From: Chloroflexota bacterium
Lineage (GTDB): Bacteria > Chloroflexota > Limnocylindria > Limnocylindrales > CSP1-4
Direction of reading: 5' to 3'
DNA: 64,000 nt
NCBI GenBank assembly: GCA_947475545.1
Contig: CANJLL010000001.1
Coordinates: 554,157 to 618,156 of the forward strand
Positions 27,139 through 34,083 of the stretch are shown in pieces. The position numbers and the translations under genes are program-made. Each line of letters begins with the position of its first letter. Within the stretch, counting starts at the first letter, position 1. Under the pieces are notes generated by a model. It worked only from the letters and a program-made list of their open reading frames with translations, ran no database searches and was not told the DNA's origin.

Positions 27139-27759
27139 TCAGGTCGGCTTGCCGCAGTTCCCGCAGAAGCGCGCCCCGGCCGCGATGTCGTTGCCGCAGC
27201 CCGAGCACTTGTTCTGGCCAGTTGGAGCCCCGCCGTTGGAGCAGAACTTCTCCGACCCGACCGGCTTGCCGCAGTTGGGGCAGACCGTGTTCCTCGCGCC
27301 CAGGTCGCCCGAGAAGACCTGCTGCGTCTGCATGGCCTCCTGCATCTGCTGGATCTCGACCTGCGCGCGGGTGGCCTCCATCTCGGTAGCCAGTTTGGGC
27401 GCGCAGTTCACGCACAGCCCGCGCGCCTCGTTCCAGCACGTCTGGTCGACCCAGTAGTTGCTCTTGGGCCAGCGCGTGAAGAGCGGCATGATCTCCGCCG
27501 AGGCCTTCTTGAGCGCCTCATCGCGCGCGCCCCGGTCCATGAAGTCCTTGGCGTTGCGGGCGGCCCCGGCGTCCCCGCCGAGGAAGCCGCCGAGCAGGTT
27601 GCCGGCGCCGCTCAGGAGCGAGCCCGCGCTGCCCATGGCCGAGCGCTGGCGCTAGCTCCGGTGGCCGCTCCCGCAGATGTCGCAGCGGAACTCGAACTGC
27701 TAGCCGTTCTCGTCCGACAACTCGTTGTAGTTGCTGCTGAACGGCGTGAAACCGGCCAT
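27139..27759 (-). pseudogene. Zinc-ribbon protein gene with two in-frame amber codons
   Basis: ATG 27759 opens MAGFTPFSSNYNELSDENG, then TAG (27700-27702), then QFEFRCDICGSGHRS, then TAG (27652-27654), then RQRSAMGSAGSLLSG and an uninterrupted frame to the end, all in one frame of 207 codons. The C-terminus has CPNCGKPVGSEKFCSNGG and CSGCGNDIAAGARFCGNCG ribbons. Some expected ligands are gone: SNGG where a CxxCG ending is expected, and TRWPKSNYW where a CPxC pair would be natural. Internal ATG 27636 allows a truncated product of 165 residues, which is what a gene caller would report. I read it as a pseudogene in early decay. Confidence 0.62.
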
Positions 27760-27960
27760 TGGGATCCTCTGGTGTCCCGCCCTTCGGTGCCGGCGCCCTC
27801 GACCGGCTGCCTGACGGTGCTTGCTGCCCTCGTATCGCGACGCGGCGAGGATCCGCGCCTGCCGGCGACTGCCCCAGGACGCCGGCCGGCCCGGTCCCTG
27901 GTCATGACCGAGCGGCCATCACCATTCGAGCCCGGCCGGCTCCAGGAGCCTGCCCAGGAG

Positions 27961-28566
27961 CTAGGACGGGGTGATCGAGTCCTCAGGCGTGGGTGTTGCC
28001 GGGTGGACCAGGGCAAGGGGCTCGCCAACGCGAGCGGTCCACTCCACGGTCGCCCTGGGGTGGGCGAAGGTGCCCGGGGCCATGTCCAGGACGTGCAGGC
28101 GCAGGTACTGCTGCTTGGCCAGCATCGGGCTCGCCCAGCGGGGCAGGAATGCCGCCCCGTTGCCACGGACCACCATCGGCTCGTCCAGGTCGTAGATGGC
28201 CTCGTGGTGCTGGAGCCGGCAGTGGCCGGTCGCCCGGACGTTGCGCACCCAGTGCACGTCCTCGCCGTAGGTGAGGCGGACGTAGACGTGGTCGTCGTGC
28301 TCGATCGGCAGGACCGGCGTGTGATGCGTCGAGCCCGACGCCCGACCGACGTGCTCCAGGAGGCCCCAGGCCGACCGCCGGCCACCCACGAGGCCCAGCG
28401 CCATCACCGCCGGGTTGAAGCGATGGGTGACAAAGCCGCGGAAGTCCCGGCCCATGACCTCGCTCATTGGCTGGTCCAGCTCGGTGGCCCGCCGTCGGGC
28501 GTCAATGAGCCAGGCCGACCCGCCGGCCAGGCCGGCAAACGTGAACAGTCGAGCAATGCGTGGCAT
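27961..28566 (-). CDS. Deazaflavin (F420)-dependent nitroreductase family protein
   Basis: A 201-residue protein of the DDN/DUF385 family, split-barrel proteins that bind F420 and reduce nitro compounds or quinones. Evidence: SGSTHHTPVLPIEHDDHVYVRL (the RxS/T-G-x-x-R-x-x-P-like block), then YGEDVHWVRNVRATGHCRLQ, which is characteristic (family: G-x-x-x-P-x-W-x-x-N-L-x-A). The N-terminal 30 residues contain a hydrophobic stretch, perhaps a membrane association. ATG 28566 is preceded by AAAGGGGG. F420 use in this organism is inferred from this and the LLM protein nearby. Confidence 0.75.
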   Translation of the reverse strand: MPRIARLFTFAGLAGGSAWLIDARRRATELDQPMSEVMGRDFRGFVTHRFNPAVMALGLVGGRRSAWGLLEHVGRASGSTHHTPVLPIEHDDHVYVRLTYGEDVHWVRNVRATGHCRLQHHEAIYDLDEPMVVRGNGAAFLPRWASPMLAKQQYLRLHVLDMAPGTFAHPRATVEWTARVGEPLALVHPATPTPEDSITPS

Positions 28567-28652
28567 GCGCGACCCCCTTTCGTGCCTCCATGGTGGACCG
28601 GCGACCGCTCCGGGGCCAGTGCCGGAGTGCGCGAGAACACGGGCCGGCCGTC

Positions 28653-28658
28653 TACACT
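28653..28658 (+). promoter_or_regulatory. Putative -10 box (leaderless type) of the GNAT gene
   Basis: TACACT with six bases to the GTG start, so transcription would begin at the start codon. No -35 element is evident. Confidence 0.4.
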
Positions 28659-28664
28659 CCCCCC

Positions 28665-29213
28665 GTGGGCCCCCTTCAGTTCCGAATCCCCGAGATCCGT
28701 CCCGCCAACCTGGGCGACGGCGAGCTGCTCGACGGCCTGCTGGCCGGCGCGAGCCGTTACGTCCTGCCCGGCTTCGTGGGCCCGCTGGCCGCTCCCCTGC
28801 CCATCCGCCACCTGGCCAGCCTCGACCGGATGCTCGTGTCGGATGGGACGGGCTTCATCGTGTCCATGGGCGACCTGCCCCTCGCCTTCGGCGCCTGGAG
28901 CCGACGCGACCGGGATCCCGCCGCGGGCACGGAGACGGGTGGCGCCCGCCAGCTGGTGCCGGGGACGGACGCGGCCCGGATCCTCAGCCTGGCGATCCGT
29001 GGCGACTTCTCCGGCAAGGGCCTGGCAGCGGGGGTCCTCGACGAGTGCGCGGCGGCGGCGCGTGCCGAGGGCTACGGCCGCCTTGCACTGATGGCGGTTC
29101 CGGAGGCGGTCGGATTCTGCGTCCGGTGCGGCTTCGAAGAGGTCCGGCGGCTCACGGTCGTGGTGGACGGCGCACCCACCGACGCGGTCGAGATGGTGCG
29201 CCACCTGCGGTAG
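28665..29213 (+). CDS. GNAT family N-acetyltransferase
   Basis: A 182-residue protein with a GNAT fold. The acetyl-CoA pyrophosphate loop is probably SLAIRGDFSGKGLAAGVLDE (family: Q/R-x-x-G-x-G/A), followed by ALMAVPEAVGFCVRCGFEEV, the usual A-x-x-F-Y-x-x-x-G-F block. The substrate cannot be predicted. The start is GTG 28665, immediately preceded by a -10-like TACACT; the open frame upstream shows no family similarity. It is divergent from the F420-type gene and convergent with the LLM gene. Confidence 0.75.
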   Translation: MGPLQFRIPEIRPANLGDGELLDGLLAGASRYVLPGFVGPLAAPLPIRHLASLDRMLVSDGTGFIVSMGDLPLAFGAWSRRDRDPAAGTETGGARQLVPGTDAARILSLAIRGDFSGKGLAAGVLDECAAAARAEGYGRLALMAVPEAVGFCVRCGFEEVRRLTVVVDGAPTDAVEMVRHLR

Positions 29214-29298
29214 CAGCACCCCTGGTCGCCGCCCGCTCCGCCGACCGCTCCCCGACACGAGCGCGACCGTACCCGCCAGGCGCCTTGGCTGTCCGCCG

Positions 29299-30189
29299 CT
29301 ATCCCAGACCGGCCGCGATCTCCGCCAGCTCGTCGAGCATCGCCCAGTCCGCCGTGACCGGGCGCAGGATCAGCTCGTCCACGCCCTGCGCGGCCTGCGC
29401 CTCGATCGCCCGGAGCACCTCGTCGCGACCCTTAGGGAGCGTGGCGAGGCGGCGCGCCGACAGCGCGGGGTCGAAGGCGTAGTTCGCGTTGATGTAGCCG
29501 GCCGCGGCATTGGCGGCGTTGGGCCCCAGCGCGTAGTAGGTCGCCCCCACCCAGCGCGGCCGGCCGGCCCGGCCCTCCTGCGCCCAGGCCTCCAGGATCT
29601 GTGCCCAGAGCGCCGACATCGCCACCGGCTCCCCGCCGCCCGGCGCCATGAAGCCGTCGCCCCAGCGGGCGATCCTCCGCGCGATGGCGGGCACATAGCC
29701 GCCGAGCAGCACCTCGGGGCCGCCGGGGCGCGCCGGTGCCGGGCCGATGGGCCCGATCCCCTCCCCCAGCGGCTCCCCGCGCCAGAGCCGGCGCAGCGTC
29801 TCCAGCTGCTCCTCCTCGCGCCGGCCGCGCCGGTGGAAGTCGAAGCCCGTGGCGACGTAGTCCGATTCGCGCACGCCGATCCCGATCCCCAGCGAGAGTC
29901 GACCGGCGGAGAGCGCATCCAGCGCGGCGACCTGGCGGGCAAGAAGCGTGGTCTCGCGGGTGGGTGCCAACAGGATGCTGGTCATCAGCGTGATGCGGCG
30001 GGTCACCCCGGCCGCCGCGGCCAGGACGACGAGCGGCTCCATCGCCCGGCTGACGACCCGATCCAGCCCCACCAGGCTGGCGAACCCGGCCTCATCGGCC
30101 CGGCGCGCCCAGTCGAGGATGAAGTCGCTGGAAACGCCCGAGACCCGGATGGGCAGCCCGACGGAGATGCGGATCGGCGGCCGGCTCAT
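29299..30189 (-). CDS. LLM class (luciferase-like) flavin/F420 oxidoreductase
   Basis: A 296-residue luciferase-like TIM-barrel oxidoreductase. Hallmarks are ISVGLPIRVSG at the N-terminus, DRVVSRAMEPLVVLAAAAG, RITLMTSILLAPTRETTLLARQ and LSAGRLSLGIGIGVRESDY. These enzymes use FMN or F420; many in high-GC phyla use F420. The substrate is unknown. ATG 30189 overlaps the upstream gene stop by four bases (ATGA), so the two form an operon, with this gene second. Confidence 0.87.
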   Translation of the reverse strand: MSRPPIRISVGLPIRVSGVSSDFILDWARRADEAGFASLVGLDRVVSRAMEPLVVLAAAAGVTRRITLMTSILLAPTRETTLLARQVAALDALSAGRLSLGIGIGVRESDYVATGFDFHRRGRREEEQLETLRRLWRGEPLGEGIGPIGPAPARPGGPEVLLGGYVPAIARRIARWGDGFMAPGGGEPVAMSALWAQILEAWAQEGRAGRPRWVGATYYALGPNAANAAAGYINANYAFDPALSARRLATLPKGRDEVLRAIEAQAAQGVDELILRPVTADWAMLDELAEIAAGLG

Positions 30190-30803
30190 GCGCTCGGTGG
30201 CGTCACGGGGAGGAGCGGCTCCCAGCCGTCGTGGAGTTGGACGTCGAACACGCACAGCAGCGCGGCCGTCGATGCGTAGTTGCCCATCAGGCCGACCAGG
30301 TCAACCAGCATCGTGGTGCCAAACACCTCGGTCGCGCGGGCGAAGGTCTCCGACGACACCCGGCGCGCGCCGAACATCTCCCGACCCAGCCGGATGACGA
30401 CCTCGTCGCGCTCGGGCAGGCCGACGATGGGGGTTCGCTGTCGCACGGTCTCGATGGTCTCGGGGGAGACGCCGGCTTTCAGTGCCACCGGCTGGTGCGC
30501 CGCCCACTCGAACTGGCTGTCGGCCTCGCGGGCCGTGACCAGGATCGCCAGCTCGCGCACCGCGGGCGGGATGCCGGACTCCCGGCGCAGGTAGCGGTTG
30601 ACCGGCTGCAGGGCCTCGGCCAGACGGGGGCTGTGCAGCCGGATACCGGCGGGACCGGCCAAACCGGCATATGAGGTGCCGTTCGGATCCGCAGCGTGGT
30701 CGAAGACCCGCTTGCCGACGTCGTCGAGCGCGTCGCGCCCCAGAGGGGGCAGACGGCTGCCAGACTCCGGGTGGATGTCGCTGGGCCAATCACGCTTGTC
30801 CAT
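30186..30803 (-). CDS. Carboxymuconolactone decarboxylase family protein
   Basis: A 205-residue AhpD-like/CMD protein. The core runs ELAILVTAREADSQFEWAAH, then QPVALKAGVSPETIETV. The E-W-x-x-H form of the motif without the CxxC pair places it with decarboxylase-like members rather than AhpD peroxidase partners. I chose ATG 30803, which has GGAGCGGATCG in front; a start further upstream adds 11 residues without similarity. It is coupled to the LLM oxidoreductase, so the pair may act on one aromatic or lactone substrate. Confidence 0.83.
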   Translation of the reverse strand: MDKRDWPSDIHPESGSRLPPLGRDALDDVGKRVFDHAADPNGTSYAGLAGPAGIRLHSPRLAEALQPVNRYLRRESGIPPAVRELAILVTAREADSQFEWAAHQPVALKAGVSPETIETVRQRTPIVGLPERDEVVIRLGREMFGARRVSSETFARATEVFGTTMLVDLVGLMGNYASTAALLCVFDVQLHDGWEPLLPVTPPSA

Positions 30804-30964
30804 CGATCCGCTCCATGAATCGGCTGACGCGCCCACGGCCGGCGCTGACCCCCGGTGGACCGGGGTGACCGCCCCATCGAGGATAGCGCCCGATGGAAGG
30901 GCACGGCAGGGGCCGTCTCGGTGGCCTCGGCGGATTCGCGCGAGCCAGGCACCGCCCTCCCTGA

Positions 30965-31465
30965 TCAGGTGGCGCTTCCCACGCCGTCGATCAGCGCGGA
31001 CCCGATCGCCGCCCAGGAGGCCGCATCCGACTCGCCGCTGGTGCGTGCGAGGATGGTGCCGTCACGGGTGACGACGAGGGCGTGGACGTCGTCGCCGTCC
31101 GGGATCCCCAGCGACCGCTGGAAGGCGGCCACGTCGGTGTAGATCGTGATGGTGCGCGCCAGGACGTCGGGGTCCCCGATCCCGGCCGTCATCCCGCCGT
31201 CGATGAAGCGGCGCACCGGTCCCCAGCGAGTCGACAGGACGGGCACTTCGACGAGGGCGACCGGGACAGGCCCGGTCTGGCCGCGGGTGGTCGGGGGAAC
31301 GCCCGCCGCCACCGCACGGGCGATCCAGCCATCGACGCGGGCCTGGTGCCAGCGCTGGAATGCAAGGACGACCAGCGTCCGATCGGCCGGCAAGTCGCGG
31401 GGCAGGGCGACCTCGCGGCCCAGGAGGGTGCGGCCCCGGACTCCCGGGAAGCGCCAGCCGGTCAT
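30965..31465 (-). CDS. Thioredoxin-fold-like protein without redox cysteines
   Basis: A 166-residue protein. It reads FPGVRGRTLLGREVALPRDL, then TLVVLAFQRWHQARVDGWI, then TITIYTDVAAFQRSLGIPDG and VVTRDGTILARTSG. This is the succession of a peroxiredoxin/thioredoxin-like (AhpC/TSA or Atp10-like) fold, yet the whole protein has no cysteine, so it cannot do thiol chemistry. A structural or binding role is possible. ATG 31465 is 15 bases after the stop of the lipoprotein gene and probably cotranscribed with it. Confidence 0.6.
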   Translation of the reverse strand: MTGWRFPGVRGRTLLGREVALPRDLPADRTLVVLAFQRWHQARVDGWIARAVAAGVPPTTRGQTGPVPVALVEVPVLSTRWGPVRRFIDGGMTAGIGDPDVLARTITIYTDVAAFQRSLGIPDGDDVHALVVTRDGTILARTSGESDAASWAAIGSALIDGVGSAT

Positions 31466-31480
31466 ACCGCGCGCTCCTTC

Positions 31481-32656
31481 CTACTGCACGACGAACGTGT
31501 CGGACGCCGTGGCCACGCTGCCCAGGGTGCAGGTGACGGCGGCTTTTGCCGTTCCCGGCTTCGTCGTGGAGCCCACGTTCCACGTCCACGACACCAGCCC
31601 ATCCGGGCCCGCCGTCGGTGTCGTCTGGAGGCCGGCCGCGGTGGATACAGCGCCGGACGGCCAAGTCACCTTCGCTGAACAGACGGCGCCGGCTGTCGTT
31701 CGGGCGGCCATGTTTGCCGTGGACCCGTGGATCGCCGGGTTGGGAAGGCTCACGAAGGCGACGCCGAAGGACGCCGGAGGCAGCACGGGTGGCGCGGCGG
31801 TGCCGGCTGGCGGCACGGGCGGCGCGACGGGTGGTGTCAGATCCGCCGTCAACGGGATGCCGTAGAACACGTGCACCCAATGGATCCCGATCCTGGCTTG
31901 CGCGTCGGACAGGGAGAGCGTCCCGGCGCAGACCGCCTTCTTGAGCGAGTTCTCCAGCGAGTCCTTGACGCGCGCGCCGACATCCCGTCCGTCGGCCGTC
32001 GTCGCCGTATACGGCTCGGGCCAGAGGTTGGCGGGATCGCTCGGCGCGCCACCCAGCTCGAGCGGGATGAGGTGGTCCTCCTCGTACGAGGCGGTACTGG
32101 TGTCGGCGTAGCCGTACTCGCTGATCTGGCGGATCTTGAGCGGCGTGGTGTACGACGTGGATGGTCGGATCGTCGCCGTCCAGCCCGACACGCAGATGGT
32201 CGCCCCGATCGTCGCCTGGGTGACCGCCGGGTTGATGGCGCCGGGGGTGAGGTCGGGGTCGGGCTCACCGGGAAGCTGGCGCGCGGCGGTCGCCGTCGGA
32301 TCGGTCGTGGCGGCGGGGCTTGGGACCGGCGGGCCACCCGGCGTGGCGTCGTCGTCCTGGTCGCCCGCGGTTTCGGCCGAGGCGGGCGCAGACGAGGCCG
32401 GGCTCGCGGCCCCCGGAAGCACCGCGGCGATCGCCGTGAATGACGCGGTCGCCGCCCATGACGGCGCGGCCGAGGGCGAGACGGTCGGCATCGCAGTCGA
32501 CCCGCAGGCCGCGAGCAGCGTGGCCAGCAGGAGCGCAATGCCGCGGCGGATCGCCGCCGACGAGGGCAGCGCCACGCCGCGCCTCGGCCGCGCCAACTCG
32601 CCAGCCTCGACCGCCGAGGCGGCCTCGTCTTCCTCGGGTTTCGGCTGGTCTTCCAC
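31481..32656 (-). CDS. Secreted lipoprotein with HNH-like endonuclease motif
   Basis: A 391-residue protein. The N-terminus has a cytoplasmic leader of about 36 residues, a hydrophobic stretch and the lipobox LLAAC near 47-51, then a long Ser/Ala/Pro-rich linker. The central domain has EEDHLIPLELGGAPSDPANLWPE, where D-H-x-x-P-L-x-x-G-G and N-L-W match the HNH/His-Me finger region of secreted nuclease-like proteins. After a Pro/Ala stretch the C-terminus resembles a beta-sandwich adhesive domain (AKVTWPSGAVSTAAG...). The start is GTG 32656 with GGAGGGACG in front. A cell-surface DNA or RNA nuclease is a reasonable guess, not proved. Confidence 0.6.
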   Translation of the reverse strand: MEDQPKPEEDEAASAVEAGELARPRRGVALPSSAAIRRGIALLLATLLAACGSTAMPTVSPSAAPSWAATASFTAIAAVLPGAASPASSAPASAETAGDQDDDATPGGPPVPSPAATTDPTATAARQLPGEPDPDLTPGAINPAVTQATIGATICVSGWTATIRPSTSYTTPLKIRQISEYGYADTSTASYEEDHLIPLELGGAPSDPANLWPEPYTATTADGRDVGARVKDSLENSLKKAVCAGTLSLSDAQARIGIHWVHVFYGIPLTADLTPPVAPPVPPAGTAAPPVLPPASFGVAFVSLPNPAIHGSTANMAARTTAGAVCSAKVTWPSGAVSTAAGLQTTPTAGPDGLVSWTWNVGSTTKPGTAKAAVTCTLGSVATASDTFVVQ

Positions 32657-32859
32657 GGTGCGTCCCTCCGCGATCGAGGGTGGTAGCCCCGGCGGGGGGT
32701 GTCAATGGGCGAACGGCTTGGCCTCCGTCAGGACGCGGGCCGACGGCCAAACGCGCATGCCGACGGGCGGTCGCAGCGGAGGCCGACATCGTCCGTGTCC
32801 CGGGCCGGGACTCACGAGGCCACCGGATTGCTCCAGGGGCCTCATTCGTGCGAGAGATC

Positions 32860-32936
32860 TGGTCGGGGCGGAGCGATTCGAACGCTCGACCTCCTGAACC
32901 CCATTCAGGTGCGCTACCAGGCTGCGCCACGCCCCG
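32860..32936 (-). tRNA. tRNA-Pro (anticodon GGG)
   Basis: The reverse strand folds as a cloverleaf. The acceptor is CGGGGCG/CGCCCCG, the anticodon stem CCTGA/TCAGG with loop ATGGGGT (anticodon GGG, reading CCC), and the T-arm GAGCG-TTCGAAT-CGCTC. Discriminator A and an encoded CCA follow. TAGACT eleven bases upstream is a likely -10 box. Confidence 0.96.
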
Positions 32937-32947
32937 ACAGGTTGCGA

Positions 32948-32953
32948 AGTCTA
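32948..32953 (-). promoter_or_regulatory. Putative -10 box for tRNA-Pro
   Basis: TAGACT on the minus strand ends eleven bases before the mature 5' end of the tRNA. No convincing -35 element is visible. Confidence 0.35.
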
Positions 32954-33021
32954 GCAGGGGCCACTGCCCTGCGTCCCGAACTGGCCGACGCCCGGCCTCG
33001 ATGCCGGACGACGACCCCCCG

Positions 33022-34083
33022 CTACACCCCGGCCGTCGCCACGCGACTGGCCACCAACTGCTCCGCCCAGCGGTCGAAATCGGCCAGCTCGTCCTTTGAC
33101 TCCCGCGAGAGCAGGTCCATCAGGCAACGCAGGACGCTCTTGCCACCGAACAGCGCGTTGTGGACCTCGCGCGCAATGGGCATCTCGACGCCCAGGCTGG
33201 CGGCATAGCCAATGGCCGCGTCCACGGTGTAGGCGCCCTCCGCCGTGCCGGGCAGCGTGGCCTCAATGTCCGCCCAGCGTCGGCCCTTCGCCAGCTCCTC
33301 GCCCAGGCGATGGTTGCGCGACAGGCCGGAGCCACAGGTGGCGACCAGGTCGCCCAGCCCCGCGAGGCCGGCGAAGGTCAGCGGGTTGGCCCCTGCGGCG
33401 ATCCCTACCCGCATCATCTCGGCAAGGCCCCGCGTGATCAGCCCGGCCTTGCCGTTGTCGCCAAACCCCAGGGCATCCGCCGCCCCGGCAGCGATCGCGA
33501 CGATGTTCTTGAGGGCGCCGCACAGTTCGACGCCCAGCACGTCGCGATTGACATACAGGCGGAACTCCCGCCGGCTCAGTCGCCGGGAGACGCGCTGCGC
33601 AAGGTCCGGGTCCAGGGCCGCCACGACGGCCGACGCCGGGAGCCCGCGGGCGACCTCCATGGCCAGGTTGGGGCCGGAGAGCGCGGCGAGCCGTTCGGCA
33701 GTGATCCCCGCCGCGGCGGTGATCACTTGTGTCATCCGCAGGTAGGTGCCGTTCTCCAGGCCCTTGACGACCGACAGCACGTCAGCCCCGGGTGCGATGT
33801 GCGGCGCCGCGGCGAGCGCCGTCTCGCGCAGGTGGCGGGACGGGACGGCGAAGATCACCAGCTCCGCGGCGCCCGCGATCAAGGCGATGTCGTCGGTGGC
33901 GCGGACGCGCGGCGGCAGCTCGACCCCCGGGAGCCGTCGCTCATTGCGGTGCGTCTCGTTGATCTCGCCGGCGACGGCAGCGTCATGGCAGACCAGCGTG
34001 ACCGGCTCCACCTTCGCGACGAGCGCGGCCAGGGTGGACCCCCAGGCGCCGGCGCCGATCACCGCGACCCGCGCCCGCGACAT
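33022..34083 (-). CDS. gpsA: NAD(P)-dependent glycerol-3-phosphate dehydrogenase
   Basis: A 353-residue GpsA, reducing dihydroxyacetone phosphate to sn-glycerol 3-phosphate for phospholipids. The Rossmann site VIGAGAWGSTLAALVA is at the N-terminus, then SGPNLAMEVARGLPASAVVA, the catalytic-lysine region CGALKNIVAIAAGAADAL and GLAGLGDLVATCGS with SRNHRLGEELAKG. Full length. ATG 34083 overlaps the der stop by one base (TGATG). Together with the PlsC domain encoded upstream it supplies phosphatidate synthesis. The frame upstream is antisense to der and not coding. Confidence 0.96.
   Translation of the reverse strand: MSRARVAVIGAGAWGSTLAALVAKVEPVTLVCHDAAVAGEINETHRNERRLPGVELPPRVRATDDIALIAGAAELVIFAVPSRHLRETALAAAPHIAPGADVLSVVKGLENGTYLRMTQVITAAAGITAERLAALSGPNLAMEVARGLPASAVVAALDPDLAQRVSRRLSRREFRLYVNRDVLGVELCGALKNIVAIAAGAADALGFGDNGKAGLITRGLAEMMRVGIAAGANPLTFAGLAGLGDLVATCGSGLSRNHRLGEELAKGRRWADIEATLPGTAEGAYTVDAAIGYAASLGVEMPIAREVHNALFGGKSVLRCLMDLLSRESKDELADFDRWAEQLVASRVATAGV

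Noticed and set aside
27639..27759. Amber codons recoded as an amino acid
   Set aside because: TAG terminates other genes here, the zinc ligands are also damaged and the neighbours carry frameshifts, so decay explains the data more simply.
25564..29091. One 1175-codon forward protein
   Set aside because: Only its first third reads as protein. Beyond about 26530 it runs through other genes in wrong frames, including the F420-type and GNAT genes.
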